Assembly (NCBI GenBank): GCA_025360705.1
Contig: JANYBQ010000403.1
Coordinates: 1-37,889, forward strand
Source of the DNA: Betaproteobacteria bacterium
Lineage (GTDB): Bacteria > Pseudomonadota > Gammaproteobacteria > Burkholderiales > Burkholderiaceae_C
Length of the DNA: 37,889 nt
Direction of reading: 5' to 3'
Positions 19,312-27,840 of the stretch are shown here, piece after piece. The stretch's first letter is position 1; the number at the start of each line of letters is the position of its first letter. The position numbers and the translations under genes were made by a program. The notes under the pieces were generated by a model. It saw only the letters and a program-made list of their open reading frames with translations. It did no database searches and was not told the origin of the DNA.

Positions 19312-19350
19312 GGCCCGTTGCTATCAACCCGGTAGCATCGGGCCTTTGTC
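19312..19350 (+). terminator. Terminator or attenuator hairpin between rpmF and plsX
   Basis: GGCCCG at 19312-19317 pairs with CGGGCC at 19339-19344, and TGCTA at 19319-19323 with TAGCA at 19333-19337, separated by one T-T mismatch. This makes an 11-bp stem with a 9-base loop, followed by TTTGTCTT. The interrupted T-run suggests partial termination, which would let L32 be made in excess of PlsX while still feeding the fab operon. Confidence 0.65.
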
Positions 19351-19396
19351 TTGATGGGCGGCTGCGAAACTCCTGTTCCGTTGGTAGTTATTGCCG

Positions 19397-20422
19397 ATGA
19401 CCACAATCGCGGTTGATTGCATGGGGGGCGACCACGGCACGGACGTCACCGTGCCGGCTTGCCGCAACTTTTTGCTGCACCATCCCCAGGCAAAACTGAT
19501 TCTGGTCGGATTGCCGGACAAGCTCAGGCATATCGTCGATCGGCGTATCACTATCGTCGCGGCCAGCGAGGTCGTCGGCATGGACGACCCGATCGAGATA
19601 GCGCTGCGCCGCAAGAAAGATTCCTCCATGCGCGTCGCCGTACAGCAGGTCAGGGACGGAGTGGCGCAAGCTGTCGTGTCCGCCGGCAACACCGGCGCCT
19701 TGATGGCAATTTCCCGTCACCTTTTAAAAACACTGGAGGGAATCGACCGGCCGGCCATTGCCACGCAATTGCCGAATGCCAAAGGCGGCGCCACGACGGT
19801 GCTGGACCTCGGAGCCAATGTGGACTGCACCGCTGGACATTTATTGCAATTCGCGTTCATGGGATCGGCGCTGGTCTCGGTTCTCAAGAACGACCCCAAC
19901 CCGTCGGTTGGCCTGCTCAACATCGGAGAGGAAGTGATCAAGGGTAACGAGATCATCAAGCAGGCCGGTGAATTGCTGCGGCTGGCCGCGGTCGCGGGGC
20001 AGCTCAATTTCCTGGGCAATGTCGAGGGCAACGACATCTTCAAAGGCACGGTGGACATAGTGGTGTGCGACGGTTTCGTCGGTAATGTCGCGCTCAAGGC
20101 GACTGAGGGTGCGGCAGCCATGATTGGCGACTTCCTGCGAACCGAGTTTTCTCGTAACCTTTTTACGCGGTTCGCCGCCGTGATTGCTTATCCTGTTTTG
20201 TCCGCATTCAAGCGTCGCGTGGATCATCGGCGTTACAACGGTGCAGCGCTGCTGGGCTTGCGCGGACTGGTTTTCAAAAGCCACGGATCGGCGGACCAAC
20301 TGGCTTTTGAGTACGCGCTGGAGCGCGCGTATGATGCAGCCCGTAACAACTTGCTGGATCGCGTTCAGGCCCGTATTGCCCACGCAGCCCCCCTTCTCAC
20401 GGGCAACGCGCCGGTTGCGTAA
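19397..20422 (+). CDS. plsX: Phosphate acyltransferase PlsX
   Basis: Converts acyl-ACP and phosphate to acyl phosphate for phospholipid synthesis, a peripheral membrane enzyme. The 341-residue product starts [14 protein letters not shown], the PlsX hallmark, followed by [39 protein letters not shown] and [13 protein letters not shown] chose the ATG at 19397 over a TTG at 19391. Position between rpmF and fabH is the classic arrangement. Confidence 0.96.
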   Translation: MTTIAVDCMGGDHGTDVTVPACRNFLLHHPQAKLILVGLPDKLRHIVDRRITIVAASEVVGMDDPIEIALRRKKDSSMRVAVQQVRDGVAQAVVSAGNTGALMAISRHLLKTLEGIDRPAIATQLPNAKGGATTVLDLGANVDCTAGHLLQFAFMGSALVSVLKNDPNPSVGLLNIGEEVIKGNEIIKQAGELLRLAAVAGQLNFLGNVEGNDIFKGTVDIVVCDGFVGNVALKATEGAAAMIGDFLRTEFSRNLFTRFAAVIAYPVLSAFKRRVDHRRYNGAALLGLRGLVFKSHGSADQLAFEYALERAYDAARNNLLDRVQARIAHAAPLLTGNAPVA

Positions 20423-20444
20423 CGCTTCTGGCACCACAACAACG

Positions 20445-21422
20445 ATGAAACGATATTCCCGCATCACCGGAACCGGCAGCTACCTGCCTCCGCGTCGCCT
20501 GAGCAACGCCGACCTGGTTATTGAGCTGGCTGGTAAAGGTGTCGAGACCAGCGACGACTGGATCGTCGAGAGAACCGGGATTCGGGCGCGCCATTTCGCG
20601 GCGCCCGACGTGTGCAGCAGCGACTTGGCGCTGCATGCGGCAACCAGCGCTCTACAGGCGGCCGGCGTTGAAGCACAGGCCATCGATCTGATCATTGTCG
20701 CCACGTCCACGCCCGACATGGTGTTTCCGTCTACGGCTTGCATTTTGCAGCACAAACTGGGGGTCGGTGGCAGCGCGGCATTCGACGTTCAGGCGGTGTG
20801 TAGCGGCTTTGTGTATGCACTTGCTATTGCCGACGCAATGATCCAGACCGGCGCGGCCAACAAGGCACTGGTAATTGGCTCCGAGGTGTTTTCACGCATC
20901 CTCGATTTCACCGACCGCACGACCTGCGTGTTGTTTGGCGATGGTGCCGGAGCGGTGGTTCTGGAAGCTTCCGACAGGCCGGGAATCCTTGCCACCGACC
21001 TGCATGCTGACGGTAAACACGTAGGCATATTGTGCGTGCCTGGCAACGTGTCGGGTGGGAAGGTCATAGGCAGTCCGCTACTGACGATGGACGGTCAGGC
21101 AGTGTTCAAACTGGCTGTTGGCGTGCTTGAACAATCGGCACGCGCGGTACTTGCGAAAGCGGAGAAATCGACGTCGGAGGTGGACTGGCTGATTCCGCAC
21201 CAGGCCAATATCCGCATCATGCAAAGTACGGCCAAGAGGCTCAAGATGGGCATGGACCACGTAATAGTGACGGTTGACCAACACGGGAATACATCGGCTG
21301 CTTCGATCCCGCTGGCCCTTGATGCCGGAGTGCGTGGTGGCAAAATTTTGCCTGGGCAACTTCTCATGCTGGAAGGCGTGGGCGGTGGATTCACATGGGG
21401 TTCGGTGCTGCTGAACCTGTAG
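20445..21422 (+). CDS. fabH: Beta-ketoacyl-ACP synthase III
   Basis: Starts fatty acid synthesis by condensing acetyl-CoA with malonyl-ACP. The triad is Cys119 in [10 protein letters not shown], His252 in IPHQANIRI and Asn282 in HGNTSAAS. Other FabH signs are TGIRARH at 44-50 and [11 protein letters not shown]. The 325-residue length is usual. The true start is the ATG at 20445 ([15 protein letters not shown]), 22 bases after plsX; the open frame extends far upstream into plsX without homology. Confidence 0.97.
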   Translation: MKRYSRITGTGSYLPPRRLSNADLVIELAGKGVETSDDWIVERTGIRARHFAAPDVCSSDLALHAATSALQAAGVEAQAIDLIIVATSTPDMVFPSTACILQHKLGVGGSAAFDVQAVCSGFVYALAIADAMIQTGAANKALVIGSEVFSRILDFTDRTTCVLFGDGAGAVVLEASDRPGILATDLHADGKHVGILCVPGNVSGGKVIGSPLLTMDGQAVFKLAVGVLEQSARAVLAKAEKSTSEVDWLIPHQANIRIMQSTAKRLKMGMDHVIVTVDQHGNTSAASIPLALDAGVRGGKILPGQLLMLEGVGGGFTWGSVLLNL

Positions 21423-21473
21423 AGTCGCTGGCCTTATGCGCCGAAGAATTGATGATCTATTGACGTTGCCAAG

Positions 21474-22436
21474 ATGAAACCTTTTGCCTTTGTTTTTCCA
21501 GGTCAGGGTTCCCAATCGGTGGGGATGCTCGACGCATGGGGCGACGACCCGGTGGTGGCCGAAACGGTGCTCGAGGCTTCCGATGCGCTGTCCGAGGACA
21601 TAGGCAAACTCATACGCGAGGGCCCCAAGGAGGCGCTTGCCCTGACCAGCAACACCCAGCCTGCAATGTTGGTAGCCGGCGTTGCCGCTTACCGGGCGTG
21701 GATGGCGCGCAGCGGCATTGCGCCGCGCGCGGTTGCGGGACATTCCTTGGGCGAATACTCTGCTATGGTCGCGGCCGGCGTGTTGACGATGGCCCGGGCC
21801 GCGCCTCTGGTGCGCCTGCGCGCACGAGCCATGCAGGATGCAGTGCCGGTGGGCATCGGTGCCATGGCCGCGGTGCTGGGACTGGATGCCGTGAAGGTTG
21901 TTGCGACGTGTGCCGAGGTGACCCGCGGTTTCGGACCCGATTCGCTGGAGGTAGTGGAAGCGGCCAACTTCAACGACCCCGCGCAAACCGTTATCGCCGG
22001 CAGCAAGGCGGCGGTTGAGCGGGCTTGTGAAGTTCTTAAGGCGAATGGCGCCAGACGCGTTTTAACCTTGCCGGTGTCGGCACCCTTTCACTCGAGCCTG
22101 ATGCGGCCGGCGGCTGAAAAACTGCGTGAAGCGCTGGAGGCTGTCGAATTGAACGCGCCCACCACCGTCCTCATCAACAACGTGGACGTCGCCATGGAGG
22201 TGGATGCGGATCGCATCAGGGACGCTTTGTACCGGCAGGCATTCAAGCCGGTTCGCTGGGTTGAGTGCGTACAGGCGCTCCGGGCGCGTGGTCTGGACAC
22301 TCTTGTTGAATGTGGGCCGGGCAAGGTGTTGTCCGGTCTGGTCGGGCGTATCGATCCCAAAATGACCGGTTTGCCCATGTTCGACCTTGCCGGCCTGGTC
22401 CATGTGCAGGCCATTTTGTCGGGTTCCGAAACATGA
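21474..22436 (+). CDS. fabD: Malonyl-CoA:ACP transacylase
   Basis: Loads malonyl groups from CoA to ACP. The N-terminus FVFPGQGSQSVGM is the family signature, Ser91 in AGHSLGEYSA is the nucleophile, and His in SAPFHSSLM near 204 is its partner. The 320-residue length is normal. It lies 51 bases after fabH and its TGA overlaps the fabG ATG. Confidence 0.97.
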   Translation: MKPFAFVFPGQGSQSVGMLDAWGDDPVVAETVLEASDALSEDIGKLIREGPKEALALTSNTQPAMLVAGVAAYRAWMARSGIAPRAVAGHSLGEYSAMVAAGVLTMARAAPLVRLRARAMQDAVPVGIGAMAAVLGLDAVKVVATCAEVTRGFGPDSLEVVEAANFNDPAQTVIAGSKAAVERACEVLKANGARRVLTLPVSAPFHSSLMRPAAEKLREALEAVELNAPTTVLINNVDVAMEVDADRIRDALYRQAFKPVRWVECVQALRARGLDTLVECGPGKVLSGLVGRIDPKMTGLPMFDLAGLVHVQAILSGSET

Positions 22437-23179
22437 ACGGAAGTGATTCTGAAACCCAACTGGCGCTTGTGACTGGTGCGTCTCGCGGCATCGGACGCGC
22501 GATCGCGCGTGAACTGGCCTCGCAAGGATTCTCGGTTGTGGGTACTGCCACCACGCCAGAGGGCGCCACTGCCATCGGCTCGGAATTGGCCGCGTTCCCC
22601 GGCTGTGCCGGCGAGGTCCTCGATGTCACCGATGCGGCCGCGGCGCAGGCCCTGATCGACCGTATCGTTACGCGACATGGCGGCTTGCAGGTGTTGGTGA
22701 ACAACGCCGGGATCACACGCGACATGTTGGCCATGCGGCTGAAGGACGAGGACTGGGATGCGGTGATCGATACCAATCTCAAGGCCGTGTTCCGGATGAG
22801 CCGTGCCGTGATGCGTCCGATGATGAAGCAACGTTATGGCCGGATCATCAACATCACATCGGTGGTCGGCGCTTCGGGCAACGCGGGACAGAGCAACTAT
22901 GCGGCGGCCAAAGCCGGTGTGGCGGGCATGACGCGCGCTCTGGCGCGGGAACTGGGGTCGCGCAACATCACGGTCAACTGCGTCGCGCCGGGTTTCATCG
23001 AAACCGACATGACGGCAAAGCTCTCAGTGGATCAGCAGCAAGCGCTGCTTAACCAGATTCCGGTTGGCCGCTTGGGCCAGCCGTCGGAAATTGCCCATGC
23101 CGTAGCCTATTTGGCATCCAGGCAGGCCGCCTATATTACGGGCCAGGAACTGCATGTGAACGGCGGTATGTATATGTAG
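22433..23179 (+). CDS. fabG: 3-oxoacyl-ACP reductase
   Basis: NADPH-dependent short-chain dehydrogenase that reduces the beta-keto group in chain elongation. The Rossmann motif TGASRGIG is at residues 14-21, NNAG at 90-93, and the catalytic Ser143, Tyr156 and Lys160 in ITSVVG and SNYAAAK. The C-terminus ends ITGQELHVNGGMYM as in FabG. The ATG at 22433 overlaps the fabD stop by four bases, implying coupling. Length 248 residues. Confidence 0.97.
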   Translation: MNGSDSETQLALVTGASRGIGRAIARELASQGFSVVGTATTPEGATAIGSELAAFPGCAGEVLDVTDAAAAQALIDRIVTRHGGLQVLVNNAGITRDMLAMRLKDEDWDAVIDTNLKAVFRMSRAVMRPMMKQRYGRIINITSVVGASGNAGQSNYAAAKAGVAGMTRALARELGSRNITVNCVAPGFIETDMTAKLSVDQQQALLNQIPVGRLGQPSEIAHAVAYLASRQAAYITGQELHVNGGMYM

Positions 23180-23224
23180 GCGCCGGGGTAAAGCCGGATC
23201 CGGTCAATAGACCGCCGGACACTT

Positions 23225-23526
<302 letters not shown>

Positions 23527-23574
23527 TGCCTCGCGAGCCTCCGTCTTGATCTAAAGAATGACATACGCAAATCC

Positions 23575-24819
23575 ATGTCCCGCCGCCGTGTTGTCGTAAC
23601 CGGGTTGGGTTGTGTGAGTCCGGTGGGCAACTCAGTTGCCGATGCGTGGGAGAACCTGCTGGCCGGCAGATCTGGCATTGCCACCATTACCAAATTTGAC
23701 CCCGCCGATTTTGCCTGCCGGTTCGCCGGAGAGGTGAAAGGCTTTCAACTTGAAACCTATATGCGCGCCAAAGAAGCGCGCACCATGGATACGTTCATCC
23801 ATTACGGTGTCGCGGCGGCAGTGCAAGCGGTGCAGGATTCCGGGTTGCCAACCGCTGAGAGTCTGGGCGAAGAAGAAGCCGCGCGTATCGGATGCGTGAT
23901 TGGCTCCGGCATCGGTGGTCTGCCGTTGATAGAGGCTACGCACGAGGAGCTGACCAACCGCGGGCCGCGGCGCATCTCTCCGTTTTTCGTGCCTGCTTCG
24001 ATCGTCAATATGATCGCGGGGCATGTGTCCATGCGTTTCGGCTTCAAGGGCCCAAACATCGCGATTGCCACTGCCTGCACAACCGGTCTGCACTGTATCG
24101 GCGAAGGTGGACGCATGATCGAATATGGCGACGCCGATGTCATAGTCGCGGGCGGATCCGAAGCGACCATTTCGCCGCTCGGAATCGGGGGCTTCGCCGC
24201 CATGCGCGCTTTGTCCACGCGCAACGACGATCCCGCAACAGCGTCTCGTCCCTGGGATCGGGACCGCGATGGATTTGTGCTGGGCGAGGGCGCCGGTGTT
24301 CTCGTACTCGAAGAACTTGAGCATGCAAAAGCGCGCGGGGCGAAGATTTACGCGGAACTTGGCGGGTTCGGCATGAGTGCTGACGCCGGTCACATGACCG
24401 CGCCCAATCTGGATGGTCCGCGCCGCGCCATGGTCAATGCCATGCGTAACGCCGGCGTAAACGCCGATCAGGTCGATTACTTGAATGCGCATGGAACATC
24501 CACGCCGCTGGGCGACATAAACGAAACCAACGCGATCAAGGCGGCGTTAGGCGATCACGCGGGGGACGTGGTGGTCAGTTCCACCAAGTCCATGACGGGA
24601 CATTTGCTGGGTGGCGCTGGTGGCATCGAGTCGGTGTTTACCGTGCTGGCAATACACCATCAGAAATGCCCGCCCACCATCAATATCTTCAATCAGGATC
24701 CGCAATGTGACCTGGACTACTGCGCCAACACGGCGCGCGACATGAGGATCGATGTTGCCTTGAAAAACAATTTCGGTTTCGGCGGAACCAACGGAGCGCT
24801 CGTTTTCAAGCGAATCTAG
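23575..24819 (+). CDS. fabF: Beta-ketoacyl-ACP synthase II
   Basis: Elongating condensing enzyme, important for unsaturated chain extension. The triad is Cys168 in [10 protein letters not shown], His306 in [11 protein letters not shown] and His343 in [12 protein letters not shown]. The N-terminus [17 protein letters not shown] and C-terminal [12 protein letters not shown] are diagnostic. The 414-residue length is standard. It lies 48 bases after acpP and ends the fab cluster. Confidence 0.97.
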   Translation: MSRRRVVVTGLGCVSPVGNSVADAWENLLAGRSGIATITKFDPADFACRFAGEVKGFQLETYMRAKEARTMDTFIHYGVAAAVQAVQDSGLPTAESLGEEEAARIGCVIGSGIGGLPLIEATHEELTNRGPRRISPFFVPASIVNMIAGHVSMRFGFKGPNIAIATACTTGLHCIGEGGRMIEYGDADVIVAGGSEATISPLGIGGFAAMRALSTRNDDPATASRPWDRDRDGFVLGEGAGVLVLEELEHAKARGAKIYAELGGFGMSADAGHMTAPNLDGPRRAMVNAMRNAGVNADQVDYLNAHGTSTPLGDINETNAIKAALGDHAGDVVVSSTKSMTGHLLGGAGGIESVFTVLAIHHQKCPPTINIFNQDPQCDLDYCANTARDMRIDVALKNNFGFGGTNGALVFKRI

Positions 24820-24871
24820 CAATTGCTGGTTATCTCCGTCACTCGCGCTCTTCTAAAACCATTCTCGAAAA

Positions 24872-25369
24872 ATGCACAAGGCCCCAACGGTTGACTATCC
24901 GGTGGGGCCTTCACGTTTTTATACGCTTGCGCTTTCGGTAATTTGGTCCGGTGTCATCGGTGTCGATGCAATGTGGCTGCTGCGCGCGAGCCGGCTGGAC
25001 TGGAGGCACATGTTGGGGATTGCTGTGTCACTGGCCGCTGGGGTGGTGATGGCGCTTTGCGCCCGGCGTGCGGCACATGCCGGCACGTTGCGCTGGGACG
25101 GCCAGTGCTGGTGGTGGGAAACGAGCGGAGTTCGCGCCAGCGGTGAGGTAAAGCCACGTCTGGATTTGCAAAGCGTGTTGCTGTTGGGATTTCTTCCGCA
25201 TTCTGGCGCGCGACAGTGGTTATGGCTGGAAAAGCGAACCGCGCCAACGCGTTGGAACGCGTTGCGTCGGGCCGTGCATGCGTCTGGACAGGCGGACGCC
25301 GACGTGGGGGGTGGTAGCGCGTCGCCGCCCGCGGAACCGTCTCACGAAGGCGGCACCGTACAGTGGTGA
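24872..25369 (+). CDS. YgfX-like small membrane protein between fabF and rpoE
   Basis: A 165-residue protein with two hydrophobic segments (about 18-37 and 45-64) and a soluble C-terminal domain ending in a Gly/Ser/Pro-rich tail. The topology and the motif WLWLEKRTAPTRWNALRRAV match the YgfX (CptA) family, whose C-terminus has a conserved P-x-R-W-x-x-L-R-R pattern. In E. coli YgfX pairs with SdhE and has been described as a toxin acting on cell shape; I see no SdhE gene beside this copy, so that role is not supported. The ATG at 24872 places a strong hairpin within codons 3-14. The 3' end overlaps the rpoE start by seven bases. Confidence 0.7.
   Translation: MHKAPTVDYPVGPSRFYTLALSVIWSGVIGVDAMWLLRASRLDWRHMLGIAVSLAAGVVMALCARRAAHAGTLRWDGQCWWWETSGVRASGEVKPRLDLQSVLLLGFLPHSGARQWLWLEKRTAPTRWNALRRAVHASGQADADVGGGSASPPAEPSHEGGTVQW
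24878..24920 (+). terminator. Terminator-type hairpin within the start of the YgfX-like gene
   Basis: AAGGCCCCA at 24878-24886 pairs perfectly with TGGGGCCTT at 24903-24911, and CGG at 24888-24890 can pair with CCG at 24899-24901 inside the loop. A T-run (five T at 24916-24920) follows after CACG. It sits 59 bases after the fabF stop and is the only terminator-like site for the fab cluster, but it lies inside the next coding sequence. Confidence 0.65.
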
Positions 25370-26013
25370 CCACGTCCGGACCGACACTGGTTATCCCGGC
25401 GGCAAGCGGTGTCACCGATAGCGACCTGATGCTGGTGGAGCGCACGGTCGCCGGGGACCAGCGTGCATTCGAATTGCTGGTAATCAAATATCAGCGGCGC
25501 ATTCAGCGTTTGATAGGCCGCATGGTGCGCGACGTCGACTTGGTCGAAGACATTGCGCAGGAGACCTTCATACGCGCTTACCGCGCGCTGCACCAGTTTC
25601 GAGGCGATGCGCAGTTCTATACCTGGCTGTACCGGATCGCGGTTAACACGGCCAAAAAGACATTGATGGAACTTAAACACGATCCGACCGTGTCCGAAAG
25701 TTCTTTTCGGTCCTCGGACGATGAGGACGAAACTTCCCGGCCAAGAAATGAACCAACTTCGGATGAGACACCGGAATCGGTGCTGGCCGCCAAGGAAATC
25801 GCGGCTGTAGTGAATGCCGCTATTGAGGCGCTACCTGAGGACCTTCGCCAAGCCGTGAATCTGCGTGAAATTGAAGGGCTGACGTACGAAGAAATCGCGG
25901 TGGCGATGAGTTGTCCGATCGGAACGGTTCGCTCGCGGATTTTTCGCGCGCGGGAGGCGATTTCCGCGAAGATACGACCGATGCTGGAAAACCAGATCGG
26001 AAAACGCTGGTAG
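25363..26013 (+). CDS. rpoE: RNA polymerase sigma-E factor
   Basis: Extracytoplasmic function sigma factor for envelope stress. Region 2 contains GDQRAFELLVIKYQ and FYTWLYRIAVNTAKK. Region 4 contains LREIEGLTYEEIAV and GTVRSRIFRAREAI, closely matching E. coli RpoE and AlgU. An acidic linker lies near residues 105-135. The start is GTG at 25363 or 25366, overlapping the end of the upstream gene; the next Met, at 25429, would cut away part of the N-terminus ahead of LVERTVAGDQ. Followed by its anti-sigma factor genes. Confidence 0.96.
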   Translation: MVTTSGPTLVIPAASGVTDSDLMLVERTVAGDQRAFELLVIKYQRRIQRLIGRMVRDVDLVEDIAQETFIRAYRALHQFRGDAQFYTWLYRIAVNTAKKTLMELKHDPTVSESSFRSSDDEDETSRPRNEPTSDETPESVLAAKEIAAVVNAAIEALPEDLRQAVNLREIEGLTYEEIAVAMSCPIGTVRSRIFRAREAISAKIRPMLENQIGKRW

Positions 26014-26031
26014 GCGTAACGAGGAGTTGAG

Positions 26032-26664
26032 ATGAGTCAAGATAATTTGGTCAATCGTGAATTGATGTCGGCACTGTCCGATGGACAGCTTCGAGGCGAT
26101 GAATTGGCGAGCGCGTTTGCATCGCTGGCCAAATCGGACCAAGCGCTTTCCACTTGGCACGTCTACCACCTGGTTGGGGATGTGCTTCGTGCAGGTGACT
26201 TGGGCGATGTGCGCGGCGACATGGCTTTTGTCTCTCGATTGCGTGCCCAGTTGACATTGCCTGTTGTGACCCGCTTATCCGACGAGCCGGTACTGCTGGA
26301 CGAATTTAGGACCAACCCCCATATTCTTTCGCGTCAGAGCGCCAACGACGCTTCCACGCGCTGGAAGGTGCTTGCGGGCTTTGCCTCCATGGTCGCGGTG
26401 GCAGTGGTCGGATGGCATCTTGCCAGCGGTGAGGCAGGGTTCGGCCTGGACGCCCGGCTCGCCGCTGTGTCCGCGGGCAGTACGACCGCCACGGCTTCAA
26501 AGGCGCAAGCCGGGGCCGCCGGCACGATCGAGCCCCCTGTCATGCTGCGTGATGCGCGGCTGGACGAATTACTGGCCGCGCACAAGCAATTTGGCGGAAC
26601 CTCGGCTTTGCAAATGCCCGCCGGGTTTTTACGCAACGCCACATTCGAGAATCCCGCCCGTTGA
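26032..26664 (+). CDS. rseA: Anti-sigma-E factor RseA (MucA)
   Basis: Inner-membrane anti-sigma factor that holds RpoE until stress-triggered proteolysis. The 210-residue product has the RseA N-terminal domain (NRELMSALSDGQL, TWHVYHLVGDVLR), a transmembrane helix at about 111-130, and a periplasmic tail with an RLDELLAAHKQFGG segment typical of the C-terminal RseA domain. A GAGGAG-like ribosome binding site precedes the ATG. It starts 18 bases after rpoE. Confidence 0.93.
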   Translation: MSQDNLVNRELMSALSDGQLRGDELASAFASLAKSDQALSTWHVYHLVGDVLRAGDLGDVRGDMAFVSRLRAQLTLPVVTRLSDEPVLLDEFRTNPHILSRQSANDASTRWKVLAGFASMVAVAVVGWHLASGEAGFGLDARLAAVSAGSTTATASKAQAGAAGTIEPPVMLRDARLDELLAAHKQFGGTSALQMPAGFLRNATFENPAR

Positions 26665-26692
26665 TTTTGCGGCCAACGAAAAGCATCCGACC

Positions 26693-27733
26693 GTGATTTA
26701 CCGAGTTCGTTCCCGTTTTCTGGCATTGGCGGTTGCTGCATTTGCGCCTTGGGTGTCGGCCCAGACCAATGTTGCGCCCGCAGTGCCGCCCGTTATCGAA
26801 ACCCGGCACAGCGAACTTGGAATTTCCGACTGGTTATTGCGTATGCACGAGGCATCGCGCAAACGTGCCTATATCGGCACTTTTGTGGTCTCGTCAGGCT
26901 CCAGTATGTCGAGCGCGCGCATCTGGCATGTCTGCGATGGCGATCTGCAAATGGAACGCGTGGAGTCCTTGAGCGGCGCGCCACGCTCCACCTTTCGCCG
27001 AAATGAACAGGTGATTACGTTTTTGCCGGAAAGCAAGACCGCTCTGTCCGAGACGCGCGAGTCGTTGGGGCTCTTTCCGGATTTGCTGAAAGCCGCCGAC
27101 TCTTCCATCGAGCAGTTTTACGGAGCTAAACAGACCGGGAGCGAACGCGTGGCGGGCTTCGACGCGGACGTGGTGGTACTGCAACCGAAGGACGGCCTGC
27201 GTTTCGGTTATCGCGTCTGGAGCGAAAAAAGAAGTGGCCTGGTTGTGAAGCTGCAGACGCTGGACGTGGATGGACGCGTCGTGGAGCAGGCAGCATTCTC
27301 CGAGCTGCAACTGGACGCACCCGTGAGTATGGGAAAGCTCACGCAGATGATGGCTAACACCGAAGGGTATCGGGTCGAGAAGCCGGAGCTGGTCAAGACT
27401 ACCGCTATAGCCGAAGGTTGGACGATGAAAAGTCCGGTGGCGGGATTCAAGTCCATGAGTTGCTACAAACGGCCGGTTTCCGCGCCTGACGGCGCCAACC
27501 CGGAAAGCACGATGCAGTGGATCTTTTCAGATGGACTGGCCTCGGTATCGCTTTTTGTGGAAGCATTCGATCGCCGCCGTCATGTCCATGAAGGTTCTAT
27601 GACCATGGGCGCTACCAATACGATGACGCGGCGTTTGACCGACAAGACGGGCGACTGGTGGTTAACCGTTGTGGGGGAAGTGCCTCGCAATACGATGATC
27701 GCTTTTTCCCAGGGGCTTGAGCGAAAGAAATAA
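26693..27733 (+). CDS. rseB: RseB/MucB, periplasmic regulator of the sigma-E pathway
   Basis: Binds the periplasmic part of RseA and shields it from cleavage, sensing mislocalised lipids or lipopolysaccharide. The start is a GTG at 26693, giving a signal peptide (IYRVRSRFLALAVAAFAPW, likely cut after VSA near residue 23) and a mature MucB/RseB fold. Visible parts are WLLRMHEASRKRAYIGTFV, the middle DGLRFGYRVWSEK stretch and the small C-terminal domain from about 245. The 346-residue length is usual. The open frame extends upstream inside rseA but without homology. No rseC follows, as is common in this group. Confidence 0.92.
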   Translation: MIYRVRSRFLALAVAAFAPWVSAQTNVAPAVPPVIETRHSELGISDWLLRMHEASRKRAYIGTFVVSSGSSMSSARIWHVCDGDLQMERVESLSGAPRSTFRRNEQVITFLPESKTALSETRESLGLFPDLLKAADSSIEQFYGAKQTGSERVAGFDADVVVLQPKDGLRFGYRVWSEKRSGLVVKLQTLDVDGRVVEQAAFSELQLDAPVSMGKLTQMMANTEGYRVEKPELVKTTAIAEGWTMKSPVAGFKSMSCYKRPVSAPDGANPESTMQWIFSDGLASVSLFVEAFDRRRHVHEGSMTMGATNTMTRRLTDKTGDWWLTVVGEVPRNTMIAFSQGLERKK

Positions 27734-27804
27734 CGACCAATCTATCCTTGCCGGTAAGGCCACCGCGATGCTTTCCATGTGTCGATGGCACATGCAATAG
27801 CTCA

Positions 27805-27840
27805 ACCATTTCCCATAACATTTTTTAAAAAAGGTCGATG
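27805..27840 (+). promoter_or_regulatory. Possible hairpin over the mucD ribosome binding site
   Basis: ACCATTT at 27805-27811 can pair with AAAAGGT at 27829-27835 with one A-A mismatch, covering the AAGG ribosome binding site just before the ATG at 27838. Its loop contains TTTTTT followed by AAAA. The pairing is weak, as in RNA thermometers, but this is only a reading by eye. Confidence 0.25.
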
